Positions 10,361 to 22,867 of a stretch of 64,000 bases of DNA are shown here, piece by piece (position 1 is the stretch's first letter; each line of letters starts with the position of its first letter). The DNA lies in assembly GCA_030620095.1 (NCBI GenBank), contig JAUTXW010003394.1, forward strand, positions 141,501 to 205,500, read 5' to 3'. This DNA is from Kuschelorhynchus macadamiae. Taxonomy: Eukaryota > Arthropoda > Insecta > Coleoptera > Curculionidae. The position numbers and the translations under genes are program-made. The notes beneath the pieces were generated by a model. It saw nothing but the letters and a program-made list of their open reading frames with translations, was not told where the DNA came from and made no database searches.

Positions 10361-11470
10361 AACTTTCCGATAATCTTAACGAGAAAAACTTACCCGGAAT
10401 ATTTTTTTCTCCTTCGAAAAATAAGATTTTGAAAAGTTGGCTTTCCTCTTTTCACACTTTATTTACACTTAGAGCTGATCGAAACTCTGCCAGAACCGAA
10501 GTTTGGAGCGTGTTTAGAGGCCAACGAGCCAAAGCAACAACAACATAACATTAAAAGTAACGCGGAAATACAATTAAACAATAAAAATAGCACTTTGTAG
10601 GTAAGTAGAGAACAAAGAAAACTAAAAATTTCAATCTTCAAAATGTTTTCTCTTATTTAGGATGCATCGATATAGTCTTCAGATAGCCAATGAAGCAGCA
10701 GTTTCAATTTCTGGCTTTGATAAACTGTTTATGGCAATTTTGATCCTCTAAATGATGTTTTCTCGGATGGTTCGTCGATTTTTATAAACCAAAGCTTTGA
10801 TCATTCCCCATAAATAAAACTACAAACACTTTAAATCCGGAGGACTGAACGTCCAAGAAAATCCAATCAAGGATGCTGGACGAGGTATTTCCGAACATTA
10901 TTAAAATGGGGGGACAAACATCATGCTGATACTACATGTTCTTTCTAGTAGCGATCCTCACGTCTTCTAGCAGTTTTGCTAAATCGTTATAATAAATAAA
11001 TTTTTTCGCTTCAAACTTCGGTTCTGACAAAGTTTGGATCAGCTCCAAGCCTAGATAAAAGGCAAACGGAAGAACGACAAAACTAACAAATAATATTGGA
11101 TTATTGTTAATTTTAAATAATTTAATAAAGCTATAAATAATAATCTGCCCAGTATTCAAAAATAATATTGTTTTCATATTTCGACCATGCCCTAATAGAT
11201 GTTTAATACCTTTTTTAGAAGGATATCGCGGCGGTGAAACTTTAAAAGCATCGATTTTTCAAGTTCTTATTTTTTGACGAAGAAAAAAATGTCCTTAGTA
11301 AATCTTTTTCGTTAAGAAGTCAGTATTTTTTCATATTTTATGTTTTGTTTTGTTTCAAAAAAAGTTGGTTTTTGTTTATTAAAAAACTGTAGACTTTCCG
11401 ATAATCTTAACGAAAAAACGACATATTTTTGCTGCAATAATTTTTTCCTCGTCGAAAAATAAGACCTTGA
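10361..11470. repeat. Short related blocks in direct and inverted orientation
   Basis: A block beginning CTTTCCGATAATCTTAACGA occurs at 10361 and 11395 in the same orientation, and a diverged inverted form lies at about 11263-11330. A second inverted pair, about 36 bp, lies at 10472-10507 and 11007-11045. Both of its arms translate to nearly the same peptide (LELIETLPEPKF on plus, LELIQTLSEPKF on minus). The repeat family is not recognised. Confidence 0.6.
10932..11177 (-). CDS. Hypothetical open frame, 81 codons
   Basis: Contains two hydrophobic stretches, then LGLELIQTLSEPKFEAKKF and a charged tail. It is not recognised. It lies in the transporter intron and may be a piece of an unidentified repeat, because the central peptide recurs inverted at 10472-10507 next to a strong GTAAGT donor-like site (10600). 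Confidence 0.2.
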   Translation of the reverse strand: MKTILFLNTGQIIIYSFIKLFKINNNPILFVSFVVLPFAFYLGLELIQTLSEPKFEAKKFIYYNDLAKLLEDVRIATRKNM

Positions 11471-13201
11471 AAATTCCACTTGGATCTGTAACGCCTCAGA
11501 TATCGTGATTTGTGTGTAGCAGCAGAATTGAGATTTTTAAGGGCGCCACCAAGAGGGGAGCAGGGCCTCCCAATATTATAAGCAGTTGGCTAAATTGTAG
11601 TTGAGTTGGCAAATTACGAGACACCCAAAATTACTGTAATAAAAAAAATATGACTTTTTTTGGCAGTTGGTATTTTTTGTGCTCTCTTCTTGAACAGAAA
11701 GGGTCTAGGGATGCCCCTGGAGATTTTAATTTCACTTCAATATCCTCGTTATTATTCATTTCGTCCGAAAAATACCTATTAATTCACTTATTTGGCAATA
11801 GCTTAAAAACGAATTAGATCATTACTCTGTATAACTAGCGTAAGAGAAGTACAACCTTCCATTTATAAATTTTAAGAAAACTGGAAAAATTTGTAATCGT
11901 TACAAACAGCGCCATCCAACCAGTTTCTGAAAAACTAAGGAGTGTCATTCGATCCGAATCCTTAAACAGCTTGAAATTCCCTTTTAAAATAAGCTTAGGC
12001 TCGTTCAATACGGATAAAGGGATCAGAAGATATTTAAATATTTCCTATGTCAACAGCCCCACCCTCATTAAGGATGATATGACAATAAGTTTAGAACCAG
12101 CATGATAGGTAATTAAATCAACTTTCCAATGAGGTAATACAAGTTATATCTAGTTCTGAGAGTTTTTGTAGAATTTTTGAAATTTATTGTTCACCCTAGC
12201 AACTGCGGCCATTTCGGTCAATTTAGAAATTTAAAAATATTTTCTGGCCACTTTGTTATAATTTATTTTTCAACGCGCTAACATGAAGGACCTCCGAGAT
12301 ATGGATAGTGAACGTCCTTAAGGTAACAGCCTGTATATGTACGAGGTGTCCCGTTTAAGAATGGTCTACGCTGTCCAAAAATGTATCAGATACTCAACTG
12401 TTTTAGAGATTGCTAACATTAACAAATTGTAAGTTTAGATAGAGTTTGTCTGACGAAGTCAAAACGAATGTCAAAAGTGAAAATCTAAAACAGTTTAGAG
12501 TGTTTTATTTACATTGTTATATAAAATAAACTTATATTATTTTATTAAATAAAGTCCACTTTAATTTTTACTTTTCACGCTATAAAAAGTATAATTATTC
12601 TTCTTGTGAGCTTGTATTCTTTAAATTCGAACCTTTCAATATTTTTTTCTGGTTTTACCCTAAGATACGTATATTATATGCCTTTTTAAGATTTTATTCA
12701 CAGCCGTAGCATGTTTGAGTTTTTCCAAACAGCATAATTTCCTCAGGTTCTTTAATTTTTTTCGAGAAAGTTTCATTCTACCAAAAAAACACAAAAGAAA
12801 ACATTAGTTTTTTTTAGTATATTTCTATAAATAAATCTACTAAAATATAAATGGGAAAGGTTCACCATGCGCACGCCTATGGCTTAACCGATATTTTTCT
12901 CTTGGAACAAGTAGCATTTTAAACACTTATTTTATATACCACGGTTTCAATCAAAAACATATGTGAATGTGTTTTAAATACATTTTTTAGTTTGAAACAC
13001 AATCCTTACTTTGTAGTAAAAGATATTTAAAACAAAAACAAACATGTTTTTTTTAAAAATAAACCCTGACTAGCATACACTATTTCTGTGTTCGTACACC
13101 AAAATTTAATATTTTTTTGGTACGTAGCTATGAAATTATTGTTATTAGTTTAATTCTATATTTTTAGAAACACCTTGATAAACTGTAATTGTAATACTTA
13201 C
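11471..13201. other. Transporter intron with unclassified repeat sequence
   Basis: Around 11560-11690 a GTTGGCAAATT...GACTTTTTTTGG stretch resembles sequence near 52090-52190, which suggests a shared repeat. The rest is AT-rich with no coding signal. Confidence 0.35.
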
Positions 13202-13386
13202 AGGGTAATTTCCTTTCGGATTTCTGGTATTCACTTTATACATTTTTCTGAATAATTCCAGAGCATCTTTGTTCTGTCCAGTACTCATAAGGAATTTTGG
13301 AGTTTCAGGAAAGAAGTAAAAAGCTATTAAAGCTATAAGTGGGTTTATGGAGCTTACTAACATTAATAAATTCCAAGATTGAAAAT
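13202..13386 (-). CDS. SV2-like MFS transporter, internal exon (TM6 and loop)
   Basis: Internal exon of 185 nt with acceptor TTTTTCCAG before 13386 and donor GTAAGT after 13202. With one base from the exon at 18912-19087 it reads DFQSWNLLMLVSSINPLIAL, then FYFFPETPKFLMSTGQ, then ALELFRKMYKVNTRNPKGNYP. The PE(T/S)PKFL-S-G block and the FRKMYxVNT block are the signature after TM6 of SV2-like transporters. It ends on a complete codon, as the next exon at 5693-5865 requires. Confidence 0.9.
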
Positions 13387-13769
<383 letters not shown>

Positions 13770-13771
13770 GT

Positions 13772-14163
13772 GGAAAACCGCTAAAGCACATTGAAATTTG
13801 GCCAACTATAGACATGTGTTTCTGACTTAAGGTCTCCATCAGTACAGTCAACTAGTTGAGAGACAAGTACAACTAGCGCCAAAACTTAATACAACAAAAC
13901 CACACCAGAGTCACCAACATGAGCAAAACCGAAATTTGTGGTTATCAAGAGAACATCCGAAATCTTTCCGAAGTTGATACTTTGTTACCACGGAGCAGCA
14001 TATAGCCACCTGTGGGAAAACTCAGAACCCAAGAGTAATTAAATCTAAAGTAGAAAAAGATTAAAGTGGCAATAACTATTATACATATAGTAGAAAATGA
14101 AATTTTTTTGGGGCGACTTATTTAGTTCTAGCGCTCGTTTTAATGTGCTTTAGCCGTCGTTTC
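13772..14163. mobile_element. MITE-like element with ~25-bp inverted ends
   Basis: The left end at 13772-13796 contains GCTAAAGCACATTGAAA. The right end at 14138-14163 is its reverse complement with few changes (TTTAATGTGCTTTAGC). There is no coding capacity. It abuts the (AT)n tract, which may mask a TA target site. Confidence 0.55.
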
Positions 14164-16390
14164 TAAAGAAAAAATGCTATATTATAGTTCTTGCCGCGTT
14201 ATTACTCTTATATAAATATCCAAATATAGAATTTAAATCATACAGGAAATATATTTTGATGGTGGAATTTTTTTATAGTTCTGCGAATTTTTTAGTCAAA
14301 GACTGCTTTTTTTTTAAATATATGTTACAAGTGCCGGCAGCGTTCTTAAAAATATAAATACAAACAAAGCCATGTCACTGTGAGATTGTCACCATGGTTG
14401 CCTAATGTTGTATATTTGTTTAGAATAGTTGAAGTTGATTTAATGTTAATTACCTATATAACGTTTCGTTATAAATAAATATTGATTGCTAACGAATATT
14501 AATTGTAAATTTCAGTATTCCAGATATGAACTGTTACGAATAGTATCTCTTTTCAAACCTCAATTTGTAACAGTTGTCTACATTTGTGGCTAAAAATTAA
14601 ATTTTTGCAATATGGTTTGCGCATGTGCAGTTTCAAAGATTCTGGTAACTCATTTCTCAGATGCTTCACTTTTCGGCCATAAATATTCTTATAAATAGAT
14701 GAAATAGTCATGATTACTTTTATTTGGCGAATTCTCCACCGAATACCATTAATACGATAAAATTAAATACCACATAATAAAAACCACATTCTTTTATTTA
14801 TTCAGGTATTATAATTGAAAAATTGTATGCCTTTGTTAAAAAAAATGTTAAAAATATATATTTTTTATAAAGTCAAAGATACTTGGTATATATATAATAA
14901 ATATATATATATGCGGAAATTCTCTCTTTCACTGAACTCTTTCTAAACGTTAGCGAGGACCTGATGGCTCATTTCGACATACAGATACAGGTTACACATG
15001 TAACTAGAGAGTATTATTTTAATAAAGGAAGATCCGTATTCCAGGAAAGTTTGTTTTTAGAAATCGAGCCATTTGGACCAGCCTACTGGACTAATAAAAT
15101 AATAATGTTAGTTTCTTATTTATTACCTTAATTAAAATTTTTATGGAACATGTAATTGGCATATAATTTTTTCATTTGTTATTTCCAAAAAGGAGAGAGT
15201 TGTACCTTGAGTTAAATCGAGAATGCTAGTCTTTTACAGAGTGTTGTTGGTTTGTGGCTGACACACACCACACATGGTTTTTCAATATTATTTCTAAAGA
15301 AAAACGATATGCAGTGGTGTATCTATCAGCAAGTAGTAATTTGTAAAAACGAGTTTCTTTAATATCAATATTTTCGCTGTGAAAAAAACGTTTTTCTTGC
15401 AGAATTGTCTTTCGTCTTCTGAATAATAGTTGGTTGTACAGTCGTAACTGGGATCCAAAGAAGCATTAAACTTCCACATTCTTATTTCTTCCTTAATGAC
15501 TTGATTCCATGAAGTAGTATTCATAATAGATCAACGCGCCACTATCAGATATTGATTATCCCAAGACATAGAACGATGCGATGAGAGTATAAAAGTCTTC
15601 ACGCACGTGTTGCACACTATACTTTTTCTACGACCGTAAATAATATAAATACAAATATGTTTATACAGTGTTTGTATCAGCACTTTGACAAGTTCGTTAC
15701 TATGGCGACGATACAAACTGCAAAGCACGGCAGCCTAATAAAATTATTACCGGTGTCTAAAATTAATGGCGGTCAAAGCATTTCTTATGGAGATGATTTC
15801 TAAAATAAATTCTATAAGAAATGCATTATTCTTTAGGCATCAGTGTTTAAAAACAAACTTTAACTACTACGATCAATGAGTGAAATAATATTTCAGTCAG
15901 GTAAGGTCGTAGAAAAAATTATTATAGCTACTATCTCTTCTAAATTGAATCAATAAATTTTAATATAGATAATATTATTTCTCTGATTTACAATTTTTTG
16001 TACCTTTCTGTAACTTATATGAAATAAACCCTAAAATAAAGACCAAATTGCAAAGCCAACAACACGGTATCTGGTACGAAACTGATCATCAGCGGTCATG
16101 TGAAATAGTTCATATATATGTCTTAGTCTTATAGTGAAATATTTTCGCGAAATGTCGGCATATTCTGTACTAACATGACCTCCCAGAATCTGCCTAGTCT
16201 CACTCAATAGTTACTCACTTTCGTAGATCTCATTCGTTCATTCGCCCTCATAATGTGGAGTGTCCGGTTTATCTGTTCGATACGTTGCGCCGCGATTCCG
16301 TCTTTTGGGCAGGTAATCAAGTAGGCTTTGACCTCGGCGAATCATTCGTTCGAATCAAATTATTTGGTTTTTGTGTATTTTCAAACACTG
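14164..16390. other. Transporter intron, unassigned
   Basis: AT-rich. A 76-codon minus-strand frame (15294-15524), rich in charged and Cys residues, is not recognised. A small inverted repeat (GCATTTCTTAT / ATAAGAAATGC) lies at 15779-15826. Confidence 0.35.
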
Positions 16391-16530
16391 AAACGCGTGA
16401 AATCCATGTGAAAGTTTTAAATAAAAATTGATTAATAGTGTGGATAAAATATTCGTCCATTCGTTGATTCGCCTACGAGTTCATTCATATGAATGGAAGA
16501 ATAGAACCGAATAGTGAGTAGTCGGCTTTA
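16391..16530. mobile_element. MITE-like repeat with ATTCGTTGATTCGC motif, copy 1
   Basis: Holds ATTAATAGTGTGGATAAAAT and ATTCGTTGATTCGCC, then TTCATTCATATGAATG. It matches in reverse complement the block at 33960-34165 and is internally palindromic around CATATG. Confidence 0.55.
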
Positions 16531-17689
16531 GAACAAATTGTACAGTTCTTTAAGGCAAACCTGTAGTGTAATATCCCGATGATACAAAATTGGTCCATGG
16601 ACTAGTAAATAAAAAGGATTTGATAAAACTTTCAGTATTGTATGGCTCATATTTTATAATGCTTATTTTTGTTACCAAACAATATTACTGTTATAGAGAT
16701 TTCCTACAATATATTTTTATAATGTTTATTTTGTGGTCTGCAGTTTTTTTTGTTACCATTTAGAGGCTATAGATCCTGTGTGGAGAATTGATATTATTTC
16801 TATAATAATAATTTTGAGTTTCACATATATACAAATACAAAATGCCATTTTTCGTGGGCACATCACATCCTCGGTTTGGGCTTTTCATGAAGAGCTCAGA
16901 CAGATTGTGCAACTCCATGTTTTTACGCTGTATGCCGACGCATCATGAACTGACTAGGATCTTCTCAAAAAGACGGATTTCACTATGTAGTTATTAGTAA
17001 GTAAATTACTAAAACTTTACAATATTGTGTTTGTTTAACTTTAATATTTTTTTGAAAGATGTGACTTAAAATAAAAAATGTATGAGAAAATGTTTCTCGA
17101 ACAAAAGAGATTAATGATTTTGGAATATAATTTCCAGATTCCTAGCTATAGTTCTATTTTCAATTTTTGAACCATATATCTTATTAATAATCTAATAATA
17201 TTCTAGACATAAAAAACATTGATATAGAGCTAATAATATACCCACGTTAATACCTCAAAGAACTCAAATTTGTGAATTAGGCCCCAATATTAACGACACT
17301 GACACTGAACTTTAGTTTTTAATGATAATTCTTTACTTTTTTGCACCATCGCCAATTTTGATATTTTATATACACGTTTCGTTGAGTTATTCATCCTCAG
17401 TTCATACGCATCCTAAACCCAATTTACTTTTTGCTTTCTTTTTTTTCTATGAAAAATCGCTGGTTCTGTATGGAATTACTACAAACAATTATAAAAATAA
17501 TCCGTCTTTTTGTTTTTCTTGTTTTTTTATCTAAAACACTCACAAAACAGCCATACTTCATATTCTTTAGACCAGTAACTTTTCTTTCATGTTGGATCTT
17601 GATATCATGAAAACCAATCGAGACAGAATCGAAGACTGAAACAAAGAGAAACATTAAATAATACAAGATTATGGACACTTTTGTTACAT
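16531..17689. other. Transporter intron, unassigned
   Basis: AT-rich intron. Open frames at 16733 and 17322 look random, with no motif. Confidence 0.35.
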
Positions 17690-17995
17690 ACGTGGGTGGA
17701 TCGGTACCAGCAGGAGCGCGAACGCAATATAGGTGGGTCGGTGCCGGGTTAGCACAAGGTTAGACGCCATAGGTATCATAGTTAAAGCCTAACAAAAAAA
17801 AACGAACAACAGCGAAGTGGATCACAGAGGTCGATGCCGAATGTTAGATTTCTGCCAGTGATGCCCTTCATTGTTGATAAGCGTTGATCGCCTTTATTGA
17901 TGATGCCTACGGCGCCTAACCTGGTGCTAACCCGATACTAATACACCTAGTGCCTCCACTCTCCTGCGGATACATAACCACCTTATGGATGTAGC
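17690..17995. mobile_element. Foldback MITE (~305 bp) with ~90-bp inverted arms
   Basis: The left arm (17690-17778) and right arm (17903-17995) pair in inverted orientation. The inner 45 bp are especially similar (GGGTTAGCAC, AGGTTAG and a GCATCAT end). The central loop is about 120 bp. The element is more GC-rich than its surroundings and non-coding. It lies in the transporter intron. Confidence 0.7.
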
Positions 17996-18084
17996 AAAGT
18001 CCATAATTAATTTGTATTATAGTGCCTATCAGCTACTGTAATTTGTAACAATTAATGTTTTTTTCTTTAAAGTTGTAGCTCGGT

Positions 18085-18420
18085 GGATTTTCAGGATGTC
18101 AAGATGCCAATATGAAGGAAAAGTTACTAGTTGAGTGTTTTCAATGTTCTAATTTTTTAGATAAAATAAGGCAAAGAAATCAAGAAGAGAGTTTTGTTAC
18201 TTCTTTTATAATTGTTTGTAGTAGTTTCATACGCAACTAGTCAATTAAAAAAAAAGAAAGAGGGGAAATTGGGGTTAAAATGTTAATGAACTTTAAGGAT
18301 GAATAACTAAAAAAACGAAACGCGACCGAAAAAGTTTGACTTCGGAGTTGTGATCAGGACTCCAAATTCCTCTATAATCAAACAATCATCAAAATCGGCG
18401 ATGGTGTAAAAAAGTAAATA
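18085..18420 (+). repeat. Dispersed repeat, copy 1
   Basis: About 335 bp that recurs in the same orientation at 37840-38180. Shared blocks include GAGAGTTTTGTTAC, GTAGTAGTTTCATA, GGGGAAATTGGGGTTA and AATCGGCGATGG, then AAAAAAGTAAATAATTA. The class is unknown. Confidence 0.7.
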
Positions 18421-18911
18421 ATTATCTTTTAATTAATAATATAATAACAACACATTTGAAATCTGTGATTTCCTCTTCTGTGCCGAAGTACAGAAAATAT
18501 ATAATTACCTACCGAGTTAGTTAGTTAGTTTCAATTAAAACAATATTCTGATGTTCAGCTCTGACTATATGCTCCATATGAAACTGCACTAACTCCACTA
18601 AACTAGTAGTGTACACTGATTTCAGCAGTAATTTCGATTCTCTAACCACATGTGGGATGTGCCCTGGTTTGCGCTGAAACTTGATCTCTAGGCTCAGAGC
18701 AAATATCAGTTTCACTTGACAGCGAGCTAATTGAAATATGGTGATGAAAAACATAAATATAATACAAATCTAGGAAAACGATTTATTTCAATGTGAGCCA
18801 TTGCATATCAATTTTAAAGAATCAAAAGGAAAATGTTTAAATGAATTATTACAGTATAATAGTCATAGTAATACTTTAATATTACATTTTTTGACTAAAA
18901 ATTGAGCTTAC

Positions 18912-19087
18912 CTATAAACAAATACTGACTGCGAAATTTCAGTGGCAAAATAGCTAATGATAATAAGGGAACAGCAATATTTGAGCAAGCGAACACCATT
19001 CCCATTATCATTTGTATCTTTCCTCTATATTTATTCGAATGGAATTCCAATATATAGGTGCTTAGAGCCACGTACATCCCACCAGTT
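18912..19087 (-). CDS. SV2-like MFS transporter, internal exon (TM4-TM5)
   Basis: Internal exon of 176 nt with acceptor TTTTTAG before 19087 and donor GTAAGC after 18912. It reads TGGMYVALSTYILEFHSNKY, then RGKIQMIMGMVFACSNIAVP and a hydrophobic stretch up to YLFI. The STY-L-EFHS-K-RGK block is the family signature around TM4-TM5. It takes two bases of its first codon from the exon at 22045-22207 and gives one base to the exon at 13202-13386, so the phases are consistent at both ends. Confidence 0.9.
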
Positions 19088-19930
19088 CTAAAAATATATA
19101 TATACAAATATATTGAGAATCAAATGGTTTATTTTCTTAAGACTTGCATAGTAAGATCTCCAAATTGTTAATACGAATAAAATAAAACTTAAACATTTAA
19201 TCTAAAAGTTATACAGTTAAATAAAAAAAAAGATGATAAAAAATAACAAGAAATATAATAAAAAAAAATAACAAGATTGGTCAGGGTAGGCCACACTACA
19301 TTAAAATTATAAACAAAATTTATTTTTTTATTTTGTCAGATAAATGATTACAAATTCCTGTTGATGTTATAAAATAAATGAACTTCGATTTATCTATAAT
19401 AATAATAGAGATAGACATAATAATAGTCCACGACGCAAAGCCATTTTTTTTGGACCGATACTGTTCTGCATGAAAATCCTCCCCGGCAAACTAATGTGTT
19501 ATTGCCATAATTTCTACCTGTGTAACCCTTAGACCGGCCTGTAAATTTTCGTATAACATACCAAAATTTAGAGAACATCAATAATATATTTTGATTGATT
19601 GTAAAGCAGATATAAGGATTTAACTTTGCGATAAATTGTTATAACATACCGGGATACGACGTTGCCAAATCTACGTTTTCCCTAAATTTAGGGAAAATGT
19701 ACACGATTTGTCATCACCGCAGGGGGTGTCTGCGGATGACCCTCCCATCTCAACCCCCTCGGGACTAAATTAACGGATATATCTATTAAACGTCTTGTAA
19801 TTCCAAATTTCACCATACCCCGTAGTCTTCGAAGGATTAACTACTTAGCGAAGGTCCTCTGTGTACAAGAATTATATCGTCATTTCTAGTACTTCGATAC
19901 CCGATGTTTTTAGAAAACACCAGATGTAGG
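19088..19930. other. Transporter intron, unassigned
   Basis: Very AT-rich up to 19400. From 19650 GC rises toward the promoter-like site at 19938-19978, and 19650-20080 may be the leader or terminal repeat of the transposon gene that follows. Confidence 0.3.
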
Positions 19931-19937
19931 AGACCGG

Positions 19938-19978
19938 TATATATAAGCAGCCAGGCAGCCGCGCGTCGGGGGATCAGT
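19938..19978 (+). promoter_or_regulatory. TATA box plus arthropod initiator
   Basis: TATATATAAG at 19938-19947 is followed about 30 bp later by ATCAGT at 19973-19978, the arthropod initiator consensus, with a GC-rich stretch between. The spacing is that of a core promoter. It points into the transposon-derived frame at 20165-21610. Confidence 0.5.
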
Positions 19979-20164
19979 ATTGGATATACGAGCGAAGTGC
20001 AAAGAACTAGTGTAAAAACACTAGAATAGTGAAAGCGTTGTAGTATTGCTATTATTATTTTCACCGTGTGTAAACGATGTCGCCGCGATCCTGTGTGAAC
20101 TGAACGGAACAGTTTCTATTATATATGTGGTGAAGCAACACTGAAAGCTCTGAGGTCACTTGTA

Positions 20165-21610
20165 AGAAGAGCCTACGAGTTATATTTTGGGTGCAAAGTT
20201 GGCGATCAAAACAAAATTTGGGCTCCCAAAATTTGCTGACACACTTGCTCAAGAAATGAAGTTTGGGGGTCTAATGCTTTTGCGGGTACCTCAGAATCAT
20301 GTTGATGATTGCTACTTTTGCTTAACAAAAATCTTGGGGTTTTCTACTAAAAGCAAACATAAAATTGAATATCCTAATATCCCCTGAGCTATGAGACCTG
20401 TACCTCATGACTTTCCTAGCATTCTTTAAGCCTCTAAGTTTTCAAGATGAAGGCGATTATGAATGTAGTAGCAGTAAACAGCCCAATTTTATATCTCAGG
20501 AAAAGCTTATCGATCTTATTCGTGATTTAGATCTTCGCAAAACAAAGGAGAACAGCTGCTTGGATCTCGCCTACAGCAGCATAATCTTTTACAAAAAGGA
20601 TTGAAAATTTCCACGTTTCGGAAAAGAGTCCATGCTGACAATATTTTTCTCAATGACTTATTTTAATGTCATGATATTCCGGGTTTAATGAACGAACTTG
20701 GCCTTTTCTATAAACCTACCTAATGGCGACTCTTTATTGACTCTTCGAAGACAAGTCTAAACATAGTTTTATTACAAATAGTAGGTTCATTTATAGTTTT
20801 ATTGTTTAATTGAAACGAACAATCATCTGTTCCCGTGGGTCATACTGTAAATCTGAAAGGAACGTACAAGCACATGCGTATATTACTTCAAAGCAAATAT
20901 CATAAATGGAATATGTGTGCCGATCTGGAAATTGTTGTGTTACTCACAGGACGGCAGAGTGGCTACACCAAGACCAAATCTTGTTATTTTTTATGAGAGA
21001 TGGGACAGCAGAGCCAGAAACTAACATTATGTCGTTAAAGAATAACCGTTACGTGAAAACATTGTATCCGGTCTGAAAAACGTCCTTAATAAACCATTAG
21101 TAGAGCAGCAGAAAATATATTTACCTCTTCTGTATACAAAACTACCCTTATAAAAAAATTTGTTAAAGCCTTAAGTAGAAAAAGAAATTGTTTTTTGGAG
21201 AGGAAAAGTCGCGCGTTTAAGTTAGGCAAAACTAAAAGGAAGGAATGTTTGTTGGGCCGCAAATACGTCAACTTTTTAAAGACGAAAATTTTGAAAGTAC
21301 GCTTTCGAGAGAAGAAAATAGGGAGTGTAGTACCTTCAAAAAGGTAAACAAACTCCTAGGCAAAGAAGTCGGAGAACTACAAAAATTTAGTTGAAGCCCT
21401 CCAATCTCACAAGACGTTGTAACATGTCACTTAAGCTGCATTTTCTTCACTGACTCCCCTGACAATTTAGGTGCAATTTTAGACGAATATGGAGAAAAAT
21501 TTCACCAGCAAATTGCTCCAATGGAAAAGTGGTATAGTGGAAAATGGACTCCAAACATGTTGGCGGACCTTCAAACGTGAAGCCGATCCCGGCGAATACA
21601 AGCGAAAAAA
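20165..21610 (+). pseudogene. Transposon-derived gene relic (Cys-rich start, ME-YxGKW end)
   Basis: A chain of broken plus-strand frames. The start reads RAYELYFGCKVGDQNKIWAP, then VPQNHVDDCYFC and ILGFSTKSKHKIEYPNIPSA. The middle has FISQEKLIDLIRDLDLRKTK and a run resembling FRKRVHADNIFLND. The end reads LDEYGEKFHQQIAPMEKWYS followed by GKWTPNMLAD. I recall this block order from multi-copy uncharacterised arthropod proteins assumed to be transposon-encoded, but cannot name the family with confidence. Frameshifts and stops are numerous. It lies inside a transporter intron on the opposite strand and has a plausible promoter at 19938-19978. Confidence 0.6.
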
Positions 21611-22044
21611 AACAATAATATAATTTATTTTATTGTATTATATTTTTTTGATACAAAATGAAGTATATTTTATAAACTAAAAATGTTTTTTTTTCTTTGA
21701 AAATTCAATAAATTGCTTATGGTTTGGGTTTCTCATATTTTATATTCTTATAAAAGATAGGTAAAAACCGAGGTCATATTTAAATTCACATTACAGTGGA
21801 CACGAAAAAACCAAAAATATATCAGAGAGCGACAAAAAATTTCAAAATACAGAGCAGTGCCCAGCTCTTAGGAAAATTAGGACCCAGGCTATTTTTTTTG
21901 AAGTTCTTTGAGAAAACTTTTTAATTTTTACTTTAGTAACTTGACATATGTTTCCACTAAAGATACTGTCATTTAAATATTACGAAATAAAGATTGTAAC
22001 TAAAACATTAAAATGTATACAATTTCTTTCTTAATATTACTTAC
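21611..22044. other. Intron, AT-rich
   Basis: Nothing recognised. A GAGCAGTGCCCAGCTC palindromic stretch lies near 21852. Confidence 0.3.
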
Positions 22045-22207
22045 ATAAAACCGCCAAAAAATAGTAGAGTAGATAATACAGTAACATTTTCTGAGATTGA
22101 CCTTCCCAATACGATAAAGAATTGAAGAAAATATCCTACTGCCAATATCTTTTTTCTTCCTAATGTGTCCAGTAAAAAACCCCAGACAAATCCTGATGTC
22201 AGCATAC
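22045..22207 (-). CDS. SV2-like MFS transporter, internal exon (TM2-TM3)
   Basis: Internal exon of 163 nt with acceptor CGTTTTAG before 22207 and donor GTAAGT after 22045. It reads (G)MLTSGFVWGFLLDTLGRKKI, then LAVGYFLQFFIVLGRSISEN and LLFFGGF. The WGFL-DT-GRKK block is the MFS motif A loop between TM2 and TM3 as found in SV2-like proteins. It takes one base (G) from the exon at 32957-33163 and passes two bases to the exon at 18912-19087, in agreement with both. Confidence 0.92.
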
Positions 22208-22540
22208 CTAAAACGATTAATAGTATATTACGATACAAAGTGTGTTAGGTTGGTTTTACGAGCCAAAGGCGTGTTTATAAATTATGCAAATACGGTAAAG
22301 ATACCTACCACAGGTGTTTCGTAAGATATTTTATCTTCAGCCGTTTTTTTTTTAAATACCAAACTTAAATAATAGAACGTTTTTTTGATTGTGTGTGTGT
22401 CTAATGTAGAATGCATGACTATTTATCGCACCATTGAAGATAAATAATTAATTAACCAGCTGCAAGAGTCTACTACTTGCTTTTATTTCTTTTATTTTAT
22501 TCTAAGAATTGTGACTAATAATAAATATGCGTAACGTTCT

Positions 22541-22691
22541 ACCTTGACGCCAACACTTGAGAGAGATAGGATATCACACTAGTTGCGGTAGAGATACATT
22601 TCTGCCTCTATTAACCCCATCTCTCTAGCAACTAATGGGATTTCCGTCCTAATTAGCTCCATCTCTCTCGCACTGCGTTGGAGTCAACGAA
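22541..22691. mobile_element. Small MITE-like repeat (~150 bp)
   Basis: Imperfect inverted ends: TTGACGCCAAC at the left and the reverse complement GTTGACTCCAAC at the right, each followed by a GAGAGAGAT block. Confidence 0.4.
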
Positions 22692-22867
22692 GCGTCGCAA
22701 AGCCCAGTCCATTATCCTATTTATACATATTCTTACCTGTGAATAAGATTTCATTTAGATTTTTTCCGTGTGTAATTTCTCATTGCTCTATAATCTACAA
22801 CCACATTCAAGAAATTATTATTTCTATCATCAAAAGTGATACAAGCTGTGATGCAACTTCAATGAAG

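Noticed and set aside
10932..11177. Minus-strand 81-codon frame as a transporter or receptor exon
   Set aside because: No family motif, no good acceptor, and part of it recurs inverted nearby; kept only as a hypothetical frame.
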